From Laccaria trichodermophora (taxonomy: Eukaryota > Basidiomycota > Agaricomycetes > Agaricales > Hydnangiaceae), in the NCBI GenBank assembly GCA_018417955.1, contig JACTVC010000028.1, forward strand, positions 310,001 to 374,000: a DNA stretch of 64,000 bases, given 5' to 3'. Within the stretch, counting starts at the first letter, position 1; each line of letters begins with the position of its first letter. The position numbers and the translations under genes are program-made. Below are positions 1 through 11,538 of the stretch, piece after piece. The notes under the pieces were generated by a model. That model did not search any database. It had not been told where the DNA came from and was given only the letters and a program-made list of their open reading frames with translations.

Positions 1-2
1 TC

Positions 3-743
3 GACGATGTCAACAAAGACCTTCAGGAAGGTCATCGTCGCACTACCAACATCTCCAATCGCCTTTCCGAACTTGAGCGCTGCAAGCTGGATGAGAGGAT
101 CGGCCGAGTGGAGGCACTCAGCTTTGAGTTTCTCACCGCTGCGTTTGCCCAGGCAAAGGGTAACAGGGGCGACTACGAGGAGAAGATGGAACGACGTCGG
201 CAGGAAATGGACAGATTGGCGTCAGCTCCACTAATCCACACCGCCGGTCCATCCAACACGAATCCTACTGCTGGCACATCGCGATCGGCTCCCAACACCA
301 TGACGGATCCTTCAACAATGCCTGCCCAACCCGAGGACGTCAACACCAAGGACAAGTCGACTCATCGCATTGCTCCCCTTCCCCGACGACGAAAGGAGCC
401 TCAATCATCGGCTGGCGTGACCAGTGGGTTATCAGCACCACTCCCTTCAATGTCCGAAATGGAATCTACACTGAAGGTAGCAGTTGATATTCTGACGGCT
501 ACTGGGGATGACAGGTACTCTGCTCAGTTCCAGAAGGCGCCGACGAATGAGACGCCGACGACGACAAGGCAAGAAGGGTCGGCCAACGATGTCGGCCCAT
601 TGTTGGAGCCCATCGCTGAAGCGGTCACTCCGAAGCCTCCCAGTTCCGATGCCATCAACTTGGAACAGGATGAGGCCCGAGAGGACCAAGCTGATTCAAA
701 GGAGCCGGGGGCGGAGGAGGTCGAGCAGGCCAAGGGGGCTTGA
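3..743 (+). CDS. 3' end of an unrecognised gene, probably transposon-associated (partial)
   Basis: An open frame enters from the left edge of the window and ends at a TGA at 741-743, so only the C-terminal 246 residues are visible. The first 70 residues are charged and look helical or coiled-coil (repeated Glu/Arg/Leu such as LSELERCKLDERIGRVEAL). The rest is low-complexity Ser/Thr/Pro followed by an acidic end. It runs tail-to-tail with the minus-strand companion gene that ends at 1026. I recognise no domain. A charged helix followed by a Ser/Pro tail resembles the C-terminal part of the KDZ gene near 9.1-9.4 kb in style, but I could not align the two. It may belong to the same transposon cluster or to another one. 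Function unknown. Confidence 0.45.
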   Translation, partial: DDVNKDLQEGHRRTTNISNRLSELERCKLDERIGRVEALSFEFLTAAFAQAKGNRGDYEEKMERRRQEMDRLASAPLIHTAGPSNTNPTAGTSRSAPNTMTDPSTMPAQPEDVNTKDKSTHRIAPLPRRRKEPQSSAGVTSGLSAPLPSMSEMESTLKVAVDILTATGDDRYSAQFQKAPTNETPTTTRQEGSANDVGPLLEPIAEAVTPKPPSSDAINLEQDEAREDQADSKEPGAEEVEQAKGA

Positions 744-1025
744 TCTTTCGCCAGCGGGCATGCCCCTTTATATATCATACATCATTTTGGGACAACCATG
801 TTTTTATTTTTTTGATGAAATTTATTGTCTTTTTTTGGGATGCCTTGGATGGGAAATGAGTCAAGGCAAATGGCGCCAATGAAACAAGTGGGTATCCGAC
901 GAAGCCCTAACCATATTCTAACCTTAGCCGATGAAGAAGGAAGCCTGACAAACGATTGTTTCGGATGAAGCCCTAATGGCCAACGAAACCTTGAGTCTGA
1001 CGGAATGGTAACTAATCTACAATGA
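744..1025. other. Short intergenic gap between convergent genes
   Basis: About 280 bp of AT-rich sequence with T-runs (for example near 800-830) between two converging coding regions. It probably holds both 3' ends. The words 'gatgaagccctaa' and 'gacgaagccctaa' recur at about 890-990, a small local repeat. No gene is seen. Confidence 0.4.
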
Positions 1026-4000
1026 CTAAGTCGCCTTTTTTCTCGGCCTTCCTCGGCCACGCTTCGGTGGATTCACAGATCCCCCAGATGTCTTTCTAGC
1101 TTTCGTCGGCTTCGTTTCACTGGTCTTTGCCACCTCGACTGGAAGCTTGCTTGGTGGCTTGGTAACCCTTTTCGATGAGCCAGGGGCCTCCTGTTCTGCC
1201 TTTCGTTTTCTTGTCTGCATTCCATCAACAGGCAAGGGGGTATTGGCTGGGCACTTCGCCGGGCGATGAGTGTTAGGGGCTTCGTCGGATGACATGTTCA
1301 ATGCAGCCGATGGCAACATCACCGGCGACCCAGTAAACTCCGCAGGCCGAAGTAATGGGGCTGACTCTGGGGCATGCTGAATTACATCAGTCATTCTGGG
1401 GATATCTGGACCGACATTGTCATTGCCCGATGGTCCTCTAGCGGCAAGCCGCTGAAACGAATTGAAAAGATCTTTGAGACGGGGTGTAGAATATTTGGAC
1501 ATTGGTCCGACGGAACTATCAATATTCTTTTCCGGTAATGTGTGACTGGTAGCTGCCAATTACATGATGTAGTTATGGCAGCTGCCATAAAAAAACTTGA
1601 TCAGCTACCGTGAATGAATGAAATGTTAAGTTTTCATTCATTCACGGCACCTGTTTCGTTTGAGATAATTTATTCTGTTTCATTCATTCCCGGCAACTGT
1701 TTCATTTTTTTTCATTCATTGCCGTGGAGAATGAAATCGTTTTTGTTTCATTCCATTTCATTTCAATCCTTTCTTCATTCCTACCAGGAAGAATGAAATT
1801 TATTCTGTTTCATTCATTCCTGGCAACTATTTCATTCTTTGTTTCATTTTTGTTTCATTCTTACCATGGAATTTTTGTTTCATTCTTTATTTCATTTTTG
1901 TTTCAATCTTTCAGGCAACAATTTCGATGTTTTAATACACACCTAAATAAGGAAATAATATACAATTATGCCTGATATGTGTTGTGCCCTACTGCAGTGG
2001 TGTGGGAGGCCATATGGGAGTACTTTTGCATTTGAGGCTCAAATACATAACAAGATAGGCATACTGTTGCCAAATAAGGCACTTTAATATTTTACATCAA
2101 TTACATAATAATTTTCCCAGCTCTAACAATAAAGGAATGAATGAAACAGTTGCCGTGGTGGAATGAAATGAAAAATGAAGTAATTTCTGTGAATCAATGA
2201 AATGAAATGAATGAAACAGTTGCCATGAATCAATGAAACAGAATGAATCATTTTGAATGAAATGGGTGCCGTGAATCAATGAAATTTCATTTCATTCCCT
2301 CACAGTAGCTGATCAAGTTTTGCCACGGCAGCTGCCATAAATACATCGATGTAGAGTGCAGCTACTAGTGAATGTGTAGACGTTTTTTGTCGGATTTATC
2401 TGGATGACTCCATCCATAGGTACTGCAGAACAAGCATCGGCGTCGGCCATTGATGAACCAACAGCACCGACAGACGAGGAACAAGGCAAGGTTGTTACGG
2501 AAAGATTGCTAGCCAGGCTCCTGGCAAAGGTGTCTTCCTTACTTGAGGCGACAGCTTTTTGGATGTTATCTGTTCTTTCGTTGGAGGGAGAGGAAGTAGC
2601 ATTGAACTGATTCGGAGCCGACGCTTGGTTTGTAGCTGATGCTTCGTCATCGTCGGTTGGGGCTATGTCCCTGGAAGCCAGAAGTGTATCGCCAATGCTG
2701 AGTCCAAGCTCATTGGCAGTCGCTCCTCCGATGGTACTGCCTCCAACATGTTCGGCACTACTGCCGCCGACGGTACCACCGTTTGCTTGGAATAGTCCTG
2801 AGGATTCTGCCCAGCCCCGAAACACTTGGAACTCAGTCTGGATCCGGTCCGGCGACCAGGATTTGTATTCCAGTAGCTTGTCAGTAAAGGCATTCCAGAG
2901 GGAATGGGGCTCCTCGGAGATTCCGCTGGTGTTGTTTCCCTTGACTGGCTTATCACCGAACTGATTGATCTGCTCATCATCCGAAAAGGCAAAAAGGTCA
3001 ACATCGTGAAAGTGAAAGTCTTCCCCACTGTCCATGTCAGGGTCCTCAACAACCTTCGGCTTTTTAATTGGTTGAGGCTTGATCTTTTCCTTCTGTATCG
3101 GTGGAGGGAGATCATCATTAGCAGCAATAAAGTGCACCGACGCCTTCGATTTCTTCTTCGGCCGACCTTTCGCAGTTGGTTGTTTCCCTGTTTTGCCAGT
3201 CGCAGGGGCAGCTATTGTCTTGCCTTTCTTCGGAGGCTCAGCCTTGACGATTTCACCAGCAAACATCACCAACTTCCACCGAAATGCTACGAGGCCCGAC
3301 GATTGCCTTGCCAACCAAAATCGTAAAAGCTTTCGAACCTTAACAACAGTGAGATGTGACGGCTCCTTATCCATACACTCGTAATCGGGTAAATATTCGG
3401 CGGAAATGAAATCTTCAGGTGCCTTTATAACATTGGCCCATGGAACACAATGAGTTCCATCCTTGGTTGCGAGAGCTATCAGTGAATAAGGTAAGCTTCG
3501 AATGGTAGGATAACAGGAACATACCGTAATGGGCACCAAGGTAAGACCGAAGCAGTGCCTTTTGCCACTTGATCGTTGCTTCTCCCATGAGATCTGAAGG
3601 CCACGTCGCTTCTTCGGGAAGTATCGGCTCTCCATCTTGATCCACCTCAAGTTCCATGAGGGCTCCTCTTGGCTGTAGATGTAGAATCGGCTGCTCTTCG
3701 GATGTTCTATATGCCCTCTCCAAATATTTGCCCCAGGTTCTATCCGTTACAGGAGCATCATTAAATATATCCTTGTAGGCCGTGCTGCCTCCCAGCTCAT
3801 TGTTAAAATCAAACCGTGCTGAGACGAGGCCCCCCTCAGTATCCATAGACCCCCAGTAGATAAGAACCTGTGCACCAAGCTGTTTGAAACATTTTTCGGC
3901 AAAGGCTTTGGCGAACTTCGGGGCATGCTTTACAGACATACTGTCACCAATAGATAAGCAGTCGGACTATCAATTAGAGTGATGAAATGGTACCAATTTT

Positions 4001-4600
4001 TCTCTTCTTCCGGCGGTCCCTCGGCATTCCATTTCACCACAGTAACCTTCAGCTCATTCAGCTCTTCATCATCCATGTTTCGTAAAACATGATTCAGCCC
4101 GGTCTGATAGCTACCAAATTTCACAGGCTGCCCACTGGCGAGTTCCACTTCTGCTTGCTTGATTTCTTCTTTCTTCAGCAAGGCAGCCACGGTCCGAAAG
4201 TTCCAATTGATGCCCCGAATTTTGTGTTGCTTCGGCTGTCGAACTCTGGCCTTGAGACTATACCATTGCCGCATTGCCTCAATACCGAAGTAAGCATTCA
4301 GCCAGTTTCCATTTAGGATCTACATACCTTCCGGAGACCCGAGACTTCTGAATCAGGAATGTCCCTCTTGGACTTCATCCTCCGAAATGTCTTGTCCAAC
4401 ACAGCGGTCCTTTGTTTGACACTTTTGTTGGCTTTGTAAAATGGAAGATAATGGTTTAGAATTTCAATCTGCCATGTCTCCCAGACATACGGAGCTGCCG
4501 CAGTGTATTCGTTGGTTTGAACTTCTGGGTCAGAGAAGTCTTCCCCATCAGCCGAATCAGAAGCAATCGGTATCAGATAATTCGATGAGGATGTGGCCAT
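1026..4600 (-). CDS. KDZ-element companion protein with AT-hook C-terminus, unknown function
   Basis: Start ATG at 4600 (MATSSSNYL). Exons I can join in frame are 4600-4328, 4277-3994, 3940-3525 and 3475 to about 2370. The last exon lies beyond a MITE insertion, from about 1555 to the TGA/TAG region at 1026. The N-terminal part (WETWQIEILNHYLPFYK, then a WYSLKARVR segment) and the middle block (YWGSMDTEGG, FDFNNELGG, and a YLGAHY segment) resemble a protein family that recurs beside transposases in Agaricomycete genomes. I cannot name its function. Two basic AT-hook-like stretches, KGRPKKKS near 3160 and KRGRGRPRKK at the C-terminus, suggest binding to the minor groove of AT-rich DNA. The gene is divergent from the KDZ transposase, with about 370 bp between their starts, so both probably share a promoter. 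The MITE lies close to a possible splice acceptor (ttggcag at about 1550), so it may sit in an intron, but I could not fix the final splice. Confidence 0.6.
1573..2340. mobile_element. MITE-like element with TTATGGCAGCTGCC ends and GAATGAAA-rich interior
   Basis: The ends are inverted copies of about 50 bp. Both start TTATGGCAGCTGCC and share AACTTGATCAGCTAC followed by GTGA. The interior is built of imperfect GAATGAAA / TTTCATTC words that can fold back on each other, and has no credible gene. The flanks are tacatgatgtag on the left and tacatcgatgtag on the right, alike apart from one inserted base. They may be an altered target duplication, although the copy next to the right end is displaced by one or two bases. 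It is inserted in the KDZ companion gene. Non-autonomous; superfamily not determined. Confidence 0.65.
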
Positions 4601-4967
4601 TGGGTATTTATCCGAGGAGATGGTGGTCCAGTAAAGAATAATGTTCTTGCCACGTCAAGAGAGATGAACCAAACAAACAAAGGCGCGGTTACTTGATTAG
4701 TCCATGTTGTTGCCAAAAGCAGAATGTTTTCAGTGCAAGTTCAATGCAAAGCATTATTCGAACTGCTAACGAAAAGGCTTTCTTCGTACAGATCTGTCGT
4801 TGAACAGGTATTCTTATAAACAGCATCAAACGCCATAGTAGCTACCCCCTGAAGTCCGAAGATCAGCCGTTATCAATCATTGAGACGAGACTTCTAACCC
4901 CTCCATCAGATGTTCAGATTGTTATATAAAGTATATGACATCTGAATCATGTTCCCAGAGCATCACA
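4601..4967. promoter_or_regulatory. Shared divergent promoter region of the KDZ element
   Basis: About 370 bp between the start of the minus-strand companion gene (4600) and the first likely start of the plus-strand transposase (ATG at 4935 or 4968). TATA-like sequence (tatataaagtata) sits at 4922-4934, just upstream of the transposase start. No other gene is seen. The two-gene divergent layout is inferred to share regulation. Confidence 0.45.
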
Positions 4968-7900
4968 ATGTCCACCAACAGGTGTTGCAATGTCATCGGC
5001 TCCTTGAAGCATCTAAACTTCGTCGAGAACCGCAGAGGCTTCCGACCAGTCACAGTTTTTCCTGCAAACGAGGTCTCACCCACTCCTTCACGGTCTCCCT
5101 CAAAGTCTCCAACCAAACAGCATACTGTGTTACCCCCAGTAGAGTTAAACTCTGAAGCAAATGACCAAGAATACAGGGAATTCATACCTAATGTATTTCC
5201 AAATCATGGAAGCAGTGTGGGTTGTTCAAGCTTTGAAGTAACACAGCTGACCCTTTGAACAGACAACTAACGATTATCTGAGAGACTGGGAGAAACGTCG
5301 TTGGATTTATATCGATGGGGTACTTTGGAGGGAAGCACCGCCAGAAGGCTTGACTTGTGAAACATGTCAAATCCGTGTGGCAACCTGGAGATGTAGCTGT
5401 TGTTTGGGCAGTCCAGTATTATGTACTGACTGTTGCCGGACTACTCATAGACGACATCCTTTTCATAGAATTGAATACTGGACGGGAGATTACTTCTCAC
5501 CATCTTGGTTATGGAAGGCCGGATCAATTTTACATCTTGGCCATAACGGTGTACCCTGTCCCGGGAAACGATGGGATGCGTCGGATGCAGATTCCATTAA
5601 CTGCGAAAGCTGGGGCCATAGGGGAACTCAGGCCAAGCAATTGGAAGAGCCAACAATACCCGACGACGAAGAGGTAGACTATGAAGATATTGCCGACGAG
5701 ACTTCCCGGGGCCTTTACAATGACACCAAAGTTCCTGATCCTCCGGTATCCATGATTGATGGACATCGAGTATTTACCTACGTCCATACCAATGGCGTTC
5801 ATCAGCTTCCGACGTCTTTTTGCACATGTGCCAGTGCACCATCCGAAGAAATACAGCTTTTAAGGATGGGTCTCTTTCCATCCACCTCCGATACTCCTTG
5901 AATGGCCTTTTCATTTCAGGTGCTTGATGACTACCTTTTGGAAAACCTCGAATGCAAAACTTCGGCACTTCATTACTTCTCAAAGCTTCGGCGGATGACA
6001 TGCAAAGCATTTCCAAATCTGGTGAAGGTATGTTTTCTCCTTTAAAGTTTCGGTTGGCACTTACCTGTTTTAGGATGGATACCGTGAGTTGTTGCGAGCT
6101 AGCCGGCAATGGAGGGTTATCAAGGAATACAAGTGGTTTGGCTTTGGGCACAAAGCCGAAGATCCAAAAACTGGTGACTTGGCTCTGTTTTGCGCCGCAT
6201 GTCCACAGCCTGGAATAAATCTTCCCGATAATTGGAAGGACGACCCGGAACAATGGCCATATACCTGGGGGTTTGTCCTCGATGGCAATTTCACATGTAA
6301 TCACAAAGCTCAAAGGCACCCTGAAGACGATGTCTGGTTAAAGTCCGGTCAGGGATATATGGTAGAAAGAAGCCGATATGCAAACCATCTGGCCACGGCT
6401 CCCGAGATTAAAGAAGTGAGGTTACCCTAACCCTACAACTGTTTCGGCAGCTGATGAACAACAGAAACCGACTTGCAATGAACATCACGCCGTGAACGAT
6501 AAATCAAGAATTCATAAAGGTTGTGATTCCACTGGCCTTGGCGCCGCTGCTTGCCTAAGGCATGGCTGCTATTGTCCGGGTGCTGTGGTCGATTTCCAGA
6601 AAGGAGAAAGGTAAGTTTCGGCTGTTTGTCGGATGACGTTACATTGCTCCATGGCATATCAGACAGATGAATATCGACTATGCGTTCTGCGAGGCGTTGA
6701 AGAACACTGGTGCATCGGAGGCCCCCCGATGCATCGTTGTCTATGATGTTAACTGCCAGTACTTTGTAAACTTCTGAAAGCGGGTGGAAAAATCTCCGTT
6801 TCTCAAGGTTCATCCCGGGCTAATCATAATTCTGGGTATCGGCCTATTCCATATTCATGGACATCAGCTTGTTTGTCTTGCGAGGTTCTCACCGACCTTT
6901 ATTATTGGTGGAGGACAATCAGATGGTGAAATACTGGAGACATTATGGTCCACTCTCAACCACGTCGGCAGAATATCAAGGACCATGACCCTTGCTCATC
7001 GGACGGAGGTTCTTGATGCCCACATGGGTGACAACAACTGGAAGAAACTGGTTAACATGGTATCGTCGCTTTGTAAACGATGGAAGTGAATTCAGAAGGC
7101 ACTTCCTGAGGCCGAAGCAGAGTTGAAAAAGCTCTCAGAGACGGCCTCCGAAGAGCAGTTGGAAGATTGGGATTCACAGGACAACGACGCACAAGCTCGC
7201 CGAATTTTCAATCCCTCGGCAATGGATATATATGAAGCCAAAGCCCCGAAATGTTTGTCACCCTTGCTTAACCCAGGGTTAAGGTTAACTAATGGTAATA
7301 ACAGTGCCGACGCAGAAGGAGGTACAGGCTGAGTTCATGGCACAAGAACAAGGTCTTCGGCAAAATGTGGGACTCTCGCTTTGGGTTGGCATGGGGATTA
7401 AACTTCAAGAAGCCCAGTATGTTGCTGATTAAAATGACTAACATGATACGCTAACCCTAAAATAAGGCTTATGCTTAGCCGATTCGCCAGGATGATGGGG
7501 AGGAAGCCGACGTCAGAGCAGAAGCTAGAGCTCGCATGTCGTCGGCAGAGATTTGTGAAGGGGCTGGACGCATTTGAGCAAGAGGCGGTAACGTTGTTTC
7601 CGGAGATAAATCTTTCCGATGGGTTTTTAGTCCCACCGACGATGGATGAGTATGAGCATGACGAGGACTTTGAGCAATTACAGGTCAACCCACCACAGAA
7701 TGATAATGGCCTCCCCGAATACAGAGAGATCATCGTACCTTCTAGCTTTGCAACTCTCCCTCAAACTATGAAGGGGGCTCGCCTACGAGAAATTGACTTG
7801 CGGGTTGTGCAAGCCAATGATGCACTCGCATCTATTCGGCTGGACATCGGGCACAAGTCATTCATTTACCAAAAAAAGATCAACACCGAAGAAAGCAAGA

Positions 7901-9410
7901 AGGGAAAGACTCAGTCCTATGATCAAGTCAATGCCATTGACAGAAATTTGGCTTATCACCTCCGAGTTTATGGTCAGGCCCGATGGGCCTTACAGTGTCT
8001 AGCTGTGTCGGAAGACATTTTATCACGTTTCAAGGAAATCAAAAAGGCTGATACTCATCTGCTTCCGAATATATCTCACCCCAATAAACCTGGCTTTAGG
8101 AACAAAGATATCCCCTGGTTTTGGGGTTTCAATATACATGGCAATTCAGAGAATGACATGCATATGGAAGAACGTAAGTGATCTCATTCGTTAAATATTG
8201 TCATTCATCTGCTATGTACTTCGGCAGTATATCGGGTGAACTATCTTCGGACCAAAGCAAGATATCACCGATGGCTGGAGGAATTGAAGTTGGTTCCGAT
8301 GGAAATGGCATGGACAATGCGGTATTTTACGAAGCGGGCAACATATTGGGAAGATCTGAGGGATCTAAGCGCTGATGGTAAGCGCTGCTATGCCTCCCGC
8401 CAAGCTGCCATGTGGTGAGGTTTCCACGTGCAGGCGTTATCGGAATGTCAACTTTCTGGCACTATTTAAGGTTATTGTTATATGTTTGTCGGCTTCTATA
8501 CCATCGATGAAGCACAGCATTAGATTGTCTTATCTCAACATGCTCTTCACTCCCCGCCAACTGGAGGCCATGGAACGAACCCGCCCCATGCAGATGTTAG
8601 TATACATGATCAGTTCTCGTTGCCGAGCTGCCACCAAGGCATGGAAGGAACAGCCGAATATGTCTGAAAATGAAAAGGAGATATGGCTCTCCCTGTTCAG
8701 GGGGGAGCTGGTAAGTCCGAAGGATCTTGCACCGCTCAAGGCTAAATACATAACAGGATTTCATTCAGAAGGCGCTCGGATCGCATGCCATCGAGGAGTT
8801 TGCGTATGACATCCTGATGTTCCTCCAGGCTTGTGTGAGGGAGTCTGGCCTGCCTGATATTGACTGGGCGGTTGATCAAACTTCGCCGGATTGCTTAGTT
8901 CCAGTCTACCTCGACGATTGGTGGATGGAAAAAGATATTCAGGATCGAGTTGGAAAAGAACAGGATTGGAATGACCTGGAAACATTTGGCGTGGCCTTGC
9001 ATGCCGATATGGTAAGTAAACGGCTTATTCCTGATGGACGTTTATCATGTTAGTTGCAGCTCTCCCAAAACTACCACACGGGTGGAGATTTGCCTCTTTC
9101 ATCGGCAACTCCTGAAATCGAGCGGATGAAGAACCTTTGGGAGAGCATTGCCCGAGGGAGAAAGACCTTGAAAGCTGAATTGGATCGCATTTATGACAGG
9201 CTCCATGACCTCGAGGATCGGCTTGAGAATTCAACGAAGTCAATCCTGGTGATGGAGCATGAGTGGAGGGATGGCTGGTCTATCAGATATGCCGACAAGC
9301 TGTTCGAGGAGGATGCAGTTGACGAAGATTCCGATGAGGGGCATACTGACGCCAAGTCCATGTCAGTGGCCCCCCCAATGTCGGCCCAAGCGAGGTCTTT
9401 ATTGTCCTCC
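4935..9410 (+). pseudogene. KDZ-family transposase with CxC2 cysteine cluster, interrupted by TGA codons
   Basis: Encodes the Kyakuja-Dileera-Zisupton (KDZ) transposase type, an RNase H-fold DNA transposase. After a short N-terminus (start 4968 or 4935) and an intron at about 5214-5261 comes a CxC2-like zinc cluster (CETCQIRVATWRCSCC, then LCTDCCRTTH and HPFHRIEYWTG; 5345-5500). KDZ hallmarks follow in order: VLDDYLLENLECKTSA, GYRELLRASRQWR, CNEHHAVN, CPGAVVDFQKGER, then NIDYAFCEAL, YDVNCQYF, GIGLFHIHGHQ and GGGQSDGEILETLW. The aspartates of NIDY and YDVNC and the glutamate of GEILETLW are candidate catalytic residues. The later block LRTKARYHRWLEEL, with EMAWTMRYF, is also family-typical. 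Several 45-60 bp introns fit. In-frame TGA codons stand at 5899, 6775 and 7087 where family members continue, so the gene is probably dead. Coding-like sequence runs to about 9.4 kb, where the GGAAT element is inserted. Confidence 0.8.
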
Positions 9411-10059
9411 ACTGATTCCTGCCGGAATCCGGCGGAATCCGCGGAATTCCTGGAATTCCGGAGGAATCAAATTTGGCAGAGGGCCCTGCCAAATTGATCA
9501 AACAATTCCGCGGAATTTTGAATGGAATTCAAATTCCGCCGGAATGATTCCGGTGATCACCCGGAAGGAATGCTAACGGAACGTGACCGGAACGGAATTC
9601 CTAATGCCCAAATCAAACGTCGGCAAACGCCGACGTTTGATTTGGACATCATCAACAAACAACACCATCTCTTTCAACCACTACCACCATCACCGACGCC
9701 TACACACCACGTCGCCAACGTCCACCACCACGCACACCAGCCACGATGAGACAACGACGACGGCCACGATACGGGAGACGACGCCTCGATGCCACATCAA
9801 CAACCCCAGTGAACGAGCGCGGCAACACGTTGCCACGTCGCTGATAGCGACGTGGCAACCAGACGACGAACGACGATTTCACGAAATCGTCGTTCGTCGT
9901 CCTAGGTGAGCACCCCCCCAAACTCGTCCCAACCCAGCTCGCTAACACCACGCCCACGACGAGGGACGGACACCACGCCAGCGCACCACCACGCCAACAC
10001 ACGACCACCACGACCATGCCCATGGACGACACGCCCCACCACATCAACGGACCGCCACC

Positions 10060-10310
10060 ACGTCAACGGACGACGCTCACATCAACGGACGACGACGACG
10101 ACGTCAGCGGACGACGACGACCGCGTCAGCGGACGACGACGACGACATCAGCGGACGACGACACCCACGTCAACGGACGACGAGCACATCAGCAGACGAC
10201 GACCACGTCAGCGGACGACGACGACGTCAGCGGAAGACAACGACGACGACGTCAGCGGACGACGGCGCCCACGTCAACGGACGACGCGCACATCAGCGGA
10301 CGACGACGAC
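10060..10310 (+). repeat. GACGACGAC / GTCAGCGGACGAC tandem repeat
   Basis: A degenerate 12-15 bp unit (variants of cgtcagcggacgacgacga, with 'catcaacgga' alternates) is repeated across about 250 bp. It is open in several frames but shows no domain; the apparent proteins are Arg/Thr/Asp repeats and I treat it as non-coding satellite inside the GGAAT element. Confidence 0.7.
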
Positions 10311-10314
10311 CCAC

Positions 10315-10905
10315 CTTCCCTGTCCCTCCTTTCCCTCCTCCCCTCCCTTTCCCTCCCCCCTTCCCTGTGCCTATCTTTGTCCATCTCCCCTCCCTTTTCT
10401 CTCCCCCTCCCTTTCTCTCCCCCTCCCTTTTCTCTCCCCCTCCCTTTTCTCTCCCCCTCCCTTTCTCTCCCCCTCCCTTTTCTCTCCCCCTCCCTTTTCT
10501 CTCCCCCTCCCTTTTCTCTCCCCCTCCCTTTTCTCTCCCCCTCCCTTTTCTCTCCCCCTCCCTTTCTCTCCCCCTCCCTTTTCTCTCCCCCTCCCTTTTC
10601 TCTCCCCCTCCCTTTCTCTCCCCCTCCCTTTTCTCTCCCCCTCCCTTTTCTCTCCCCCTCCCTTTTCTCTCCCCCTCCCTTTTCTCTCCCCCTCCCTTTC
10701 TCTCCCCCTCCCTTTCTCTCCCCCTCCCTTTCTCTTCCCCTCCCTTTTCTCTCCCCCTCCCTTTTTTCTCCCCCTTCCTTGTCCATCCCCCTTCCCTTTC
10801 TCTGTCCCTTCCCCCTTCCATATGTGTGCCTCTCTTTGCCCATCTTCTTCCCCCCCCTTCCATCCCCCCTCCACCCTTCCCTGTGCCTCCCCCTTCCTTT
10901 AGTAT
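10315..10905 (+). repeat. Polypyrimidine minisatellite, CCCTCCCTTTTCTCTCC units
   Basis: About 590 bp are almost pure C/T on the plus strand. The core (about 10383-10790) is built of 16-17 bp units, ccctcccttttctctcc and ccctccctttctctcc, in roughly two dozen near-perfect copies. Long open frames on both strands (Ser/Pro/Leu/Phe on plus, Gly/Arg/Glu/Lys on minus) follow from the composition and are not evidence of genes. Such tracts can form triplex (H-DNA) structures and are prone to copy-number change. Confidence 0.85.
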
Positions 10906-11013
10906 ACACTGTAGTAAAATGTATTTTATGTTATAATTGCAATACATTAAAATTTGATTTCTATTTAAATTTGACTTCTGAATTTTGAAAGAATATGAGG
11001 CTATCAGTATAAG

Positions 11014-11292
11014 GTGACTTCAGAATGTAATAGAATAGATTTATGTAGCTCTACTGAATATACTACAATATGTGAACAATTGAATACATGGCTTGGTGGA
11101 TTTGAGCCAACTCTCAAACACATGAAACCTGGAAATTTCAACTGGTTTTTACATGCAATGTTGTTTTATCACACAAAACATGTCCTCACTCAACGAAAAC
11201 ACAAAGCAAAGTCTCAGGAGACTAACGGTGGTGATGAAGACTTGGGTTTGGATGAACAACATGCAGAATCTAATGTCTCTGAATCTGATTGA
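11014..11292 (+). pseudogene. C-terminal fragment resembling KDZ-associated transposon proteins
   Basis: A 92-codon frame contains CEQLNTWLGGFEP, MKPGNFNWFLHAM and LFYHTKHVL and ends in an acidic tail. From memory, this Trp/Phe-rich block (LNxWLGGFE...NFNWFLHxMLFxHT) is found near the C-terminus of proteins annotated as cysteine-cluster (CxC) proteins associated with KDZ transposases. Upstream is only tandem repeat, so this is the surviving last exon of an internally deleted element. Family assignment is moderate; function of the fragment alone is none. Confidence 0.5.
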
Positions 11293-11538
11293 AATAAGTA
11301 AATCCATGTAGTAGTAAGTAACTAGTCATATGCCTTATGCCCTTGTTTAGTAAAAGATTTAGTGCTACAATTCTATTTGTCTGACCTACAGAAGGAGATT
11401 CAGGGTCCAAAATTAATTAACCAGAAGTTCTAGTGTTCAATTTCTGTTGATTCCAGTTGGATTCCTGTTGATTCCAGCCGGAATTCCAGGAATCCTACTG
11501 GAATTCCAGGATTCCGCGGATTCCGGTAGGAATCAGTG

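Larger units (their letters stand above)
9410..11538. mobile_element. DNA element with GGAAT-rich inverted ends and degenerate interior
   Basis: The left end begins CACTGATTCCTGCCGGAATC. The right end, read in reverse complement, begins CACTGATTCCTACCGGAATC. Both continue with repeated GGAAT / GGAATTCC words for 100-200 bp. The inverted similarity also extends a few bases outside (cctc / gagg). I found no clear target duplication. The interior holds GAC-type and CT-rich tandem repeats and a short protein fragment at 11014-11292 that resembles KDZ-associated proteins, so this looks like an internally deleted element of a KDZ-like or hAT-like family. It interrupts the 3' part of the KDZ gene: coding-like sequence stops at about 9405 and resumes at about 11540. 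Confidence 0.6.

Noticed and set aside
8413..8418. A fourth TGA in the KDZ gene at 8416
   Set aside because: It falls directly after a good donor (GTGAGG at 8413), and the downstream family-like frame is in another phase, so it lies in an intron; I did not count it.
10016..10947. Long open frames on both strands (Ser/Pro/Leu/Phe-rich plus, Gly/Arg/Glu-rich minus)
   Set aside because: They follow from the CT-only tandem repeat, which has no stop codons in several frames; there is no domain or start context.
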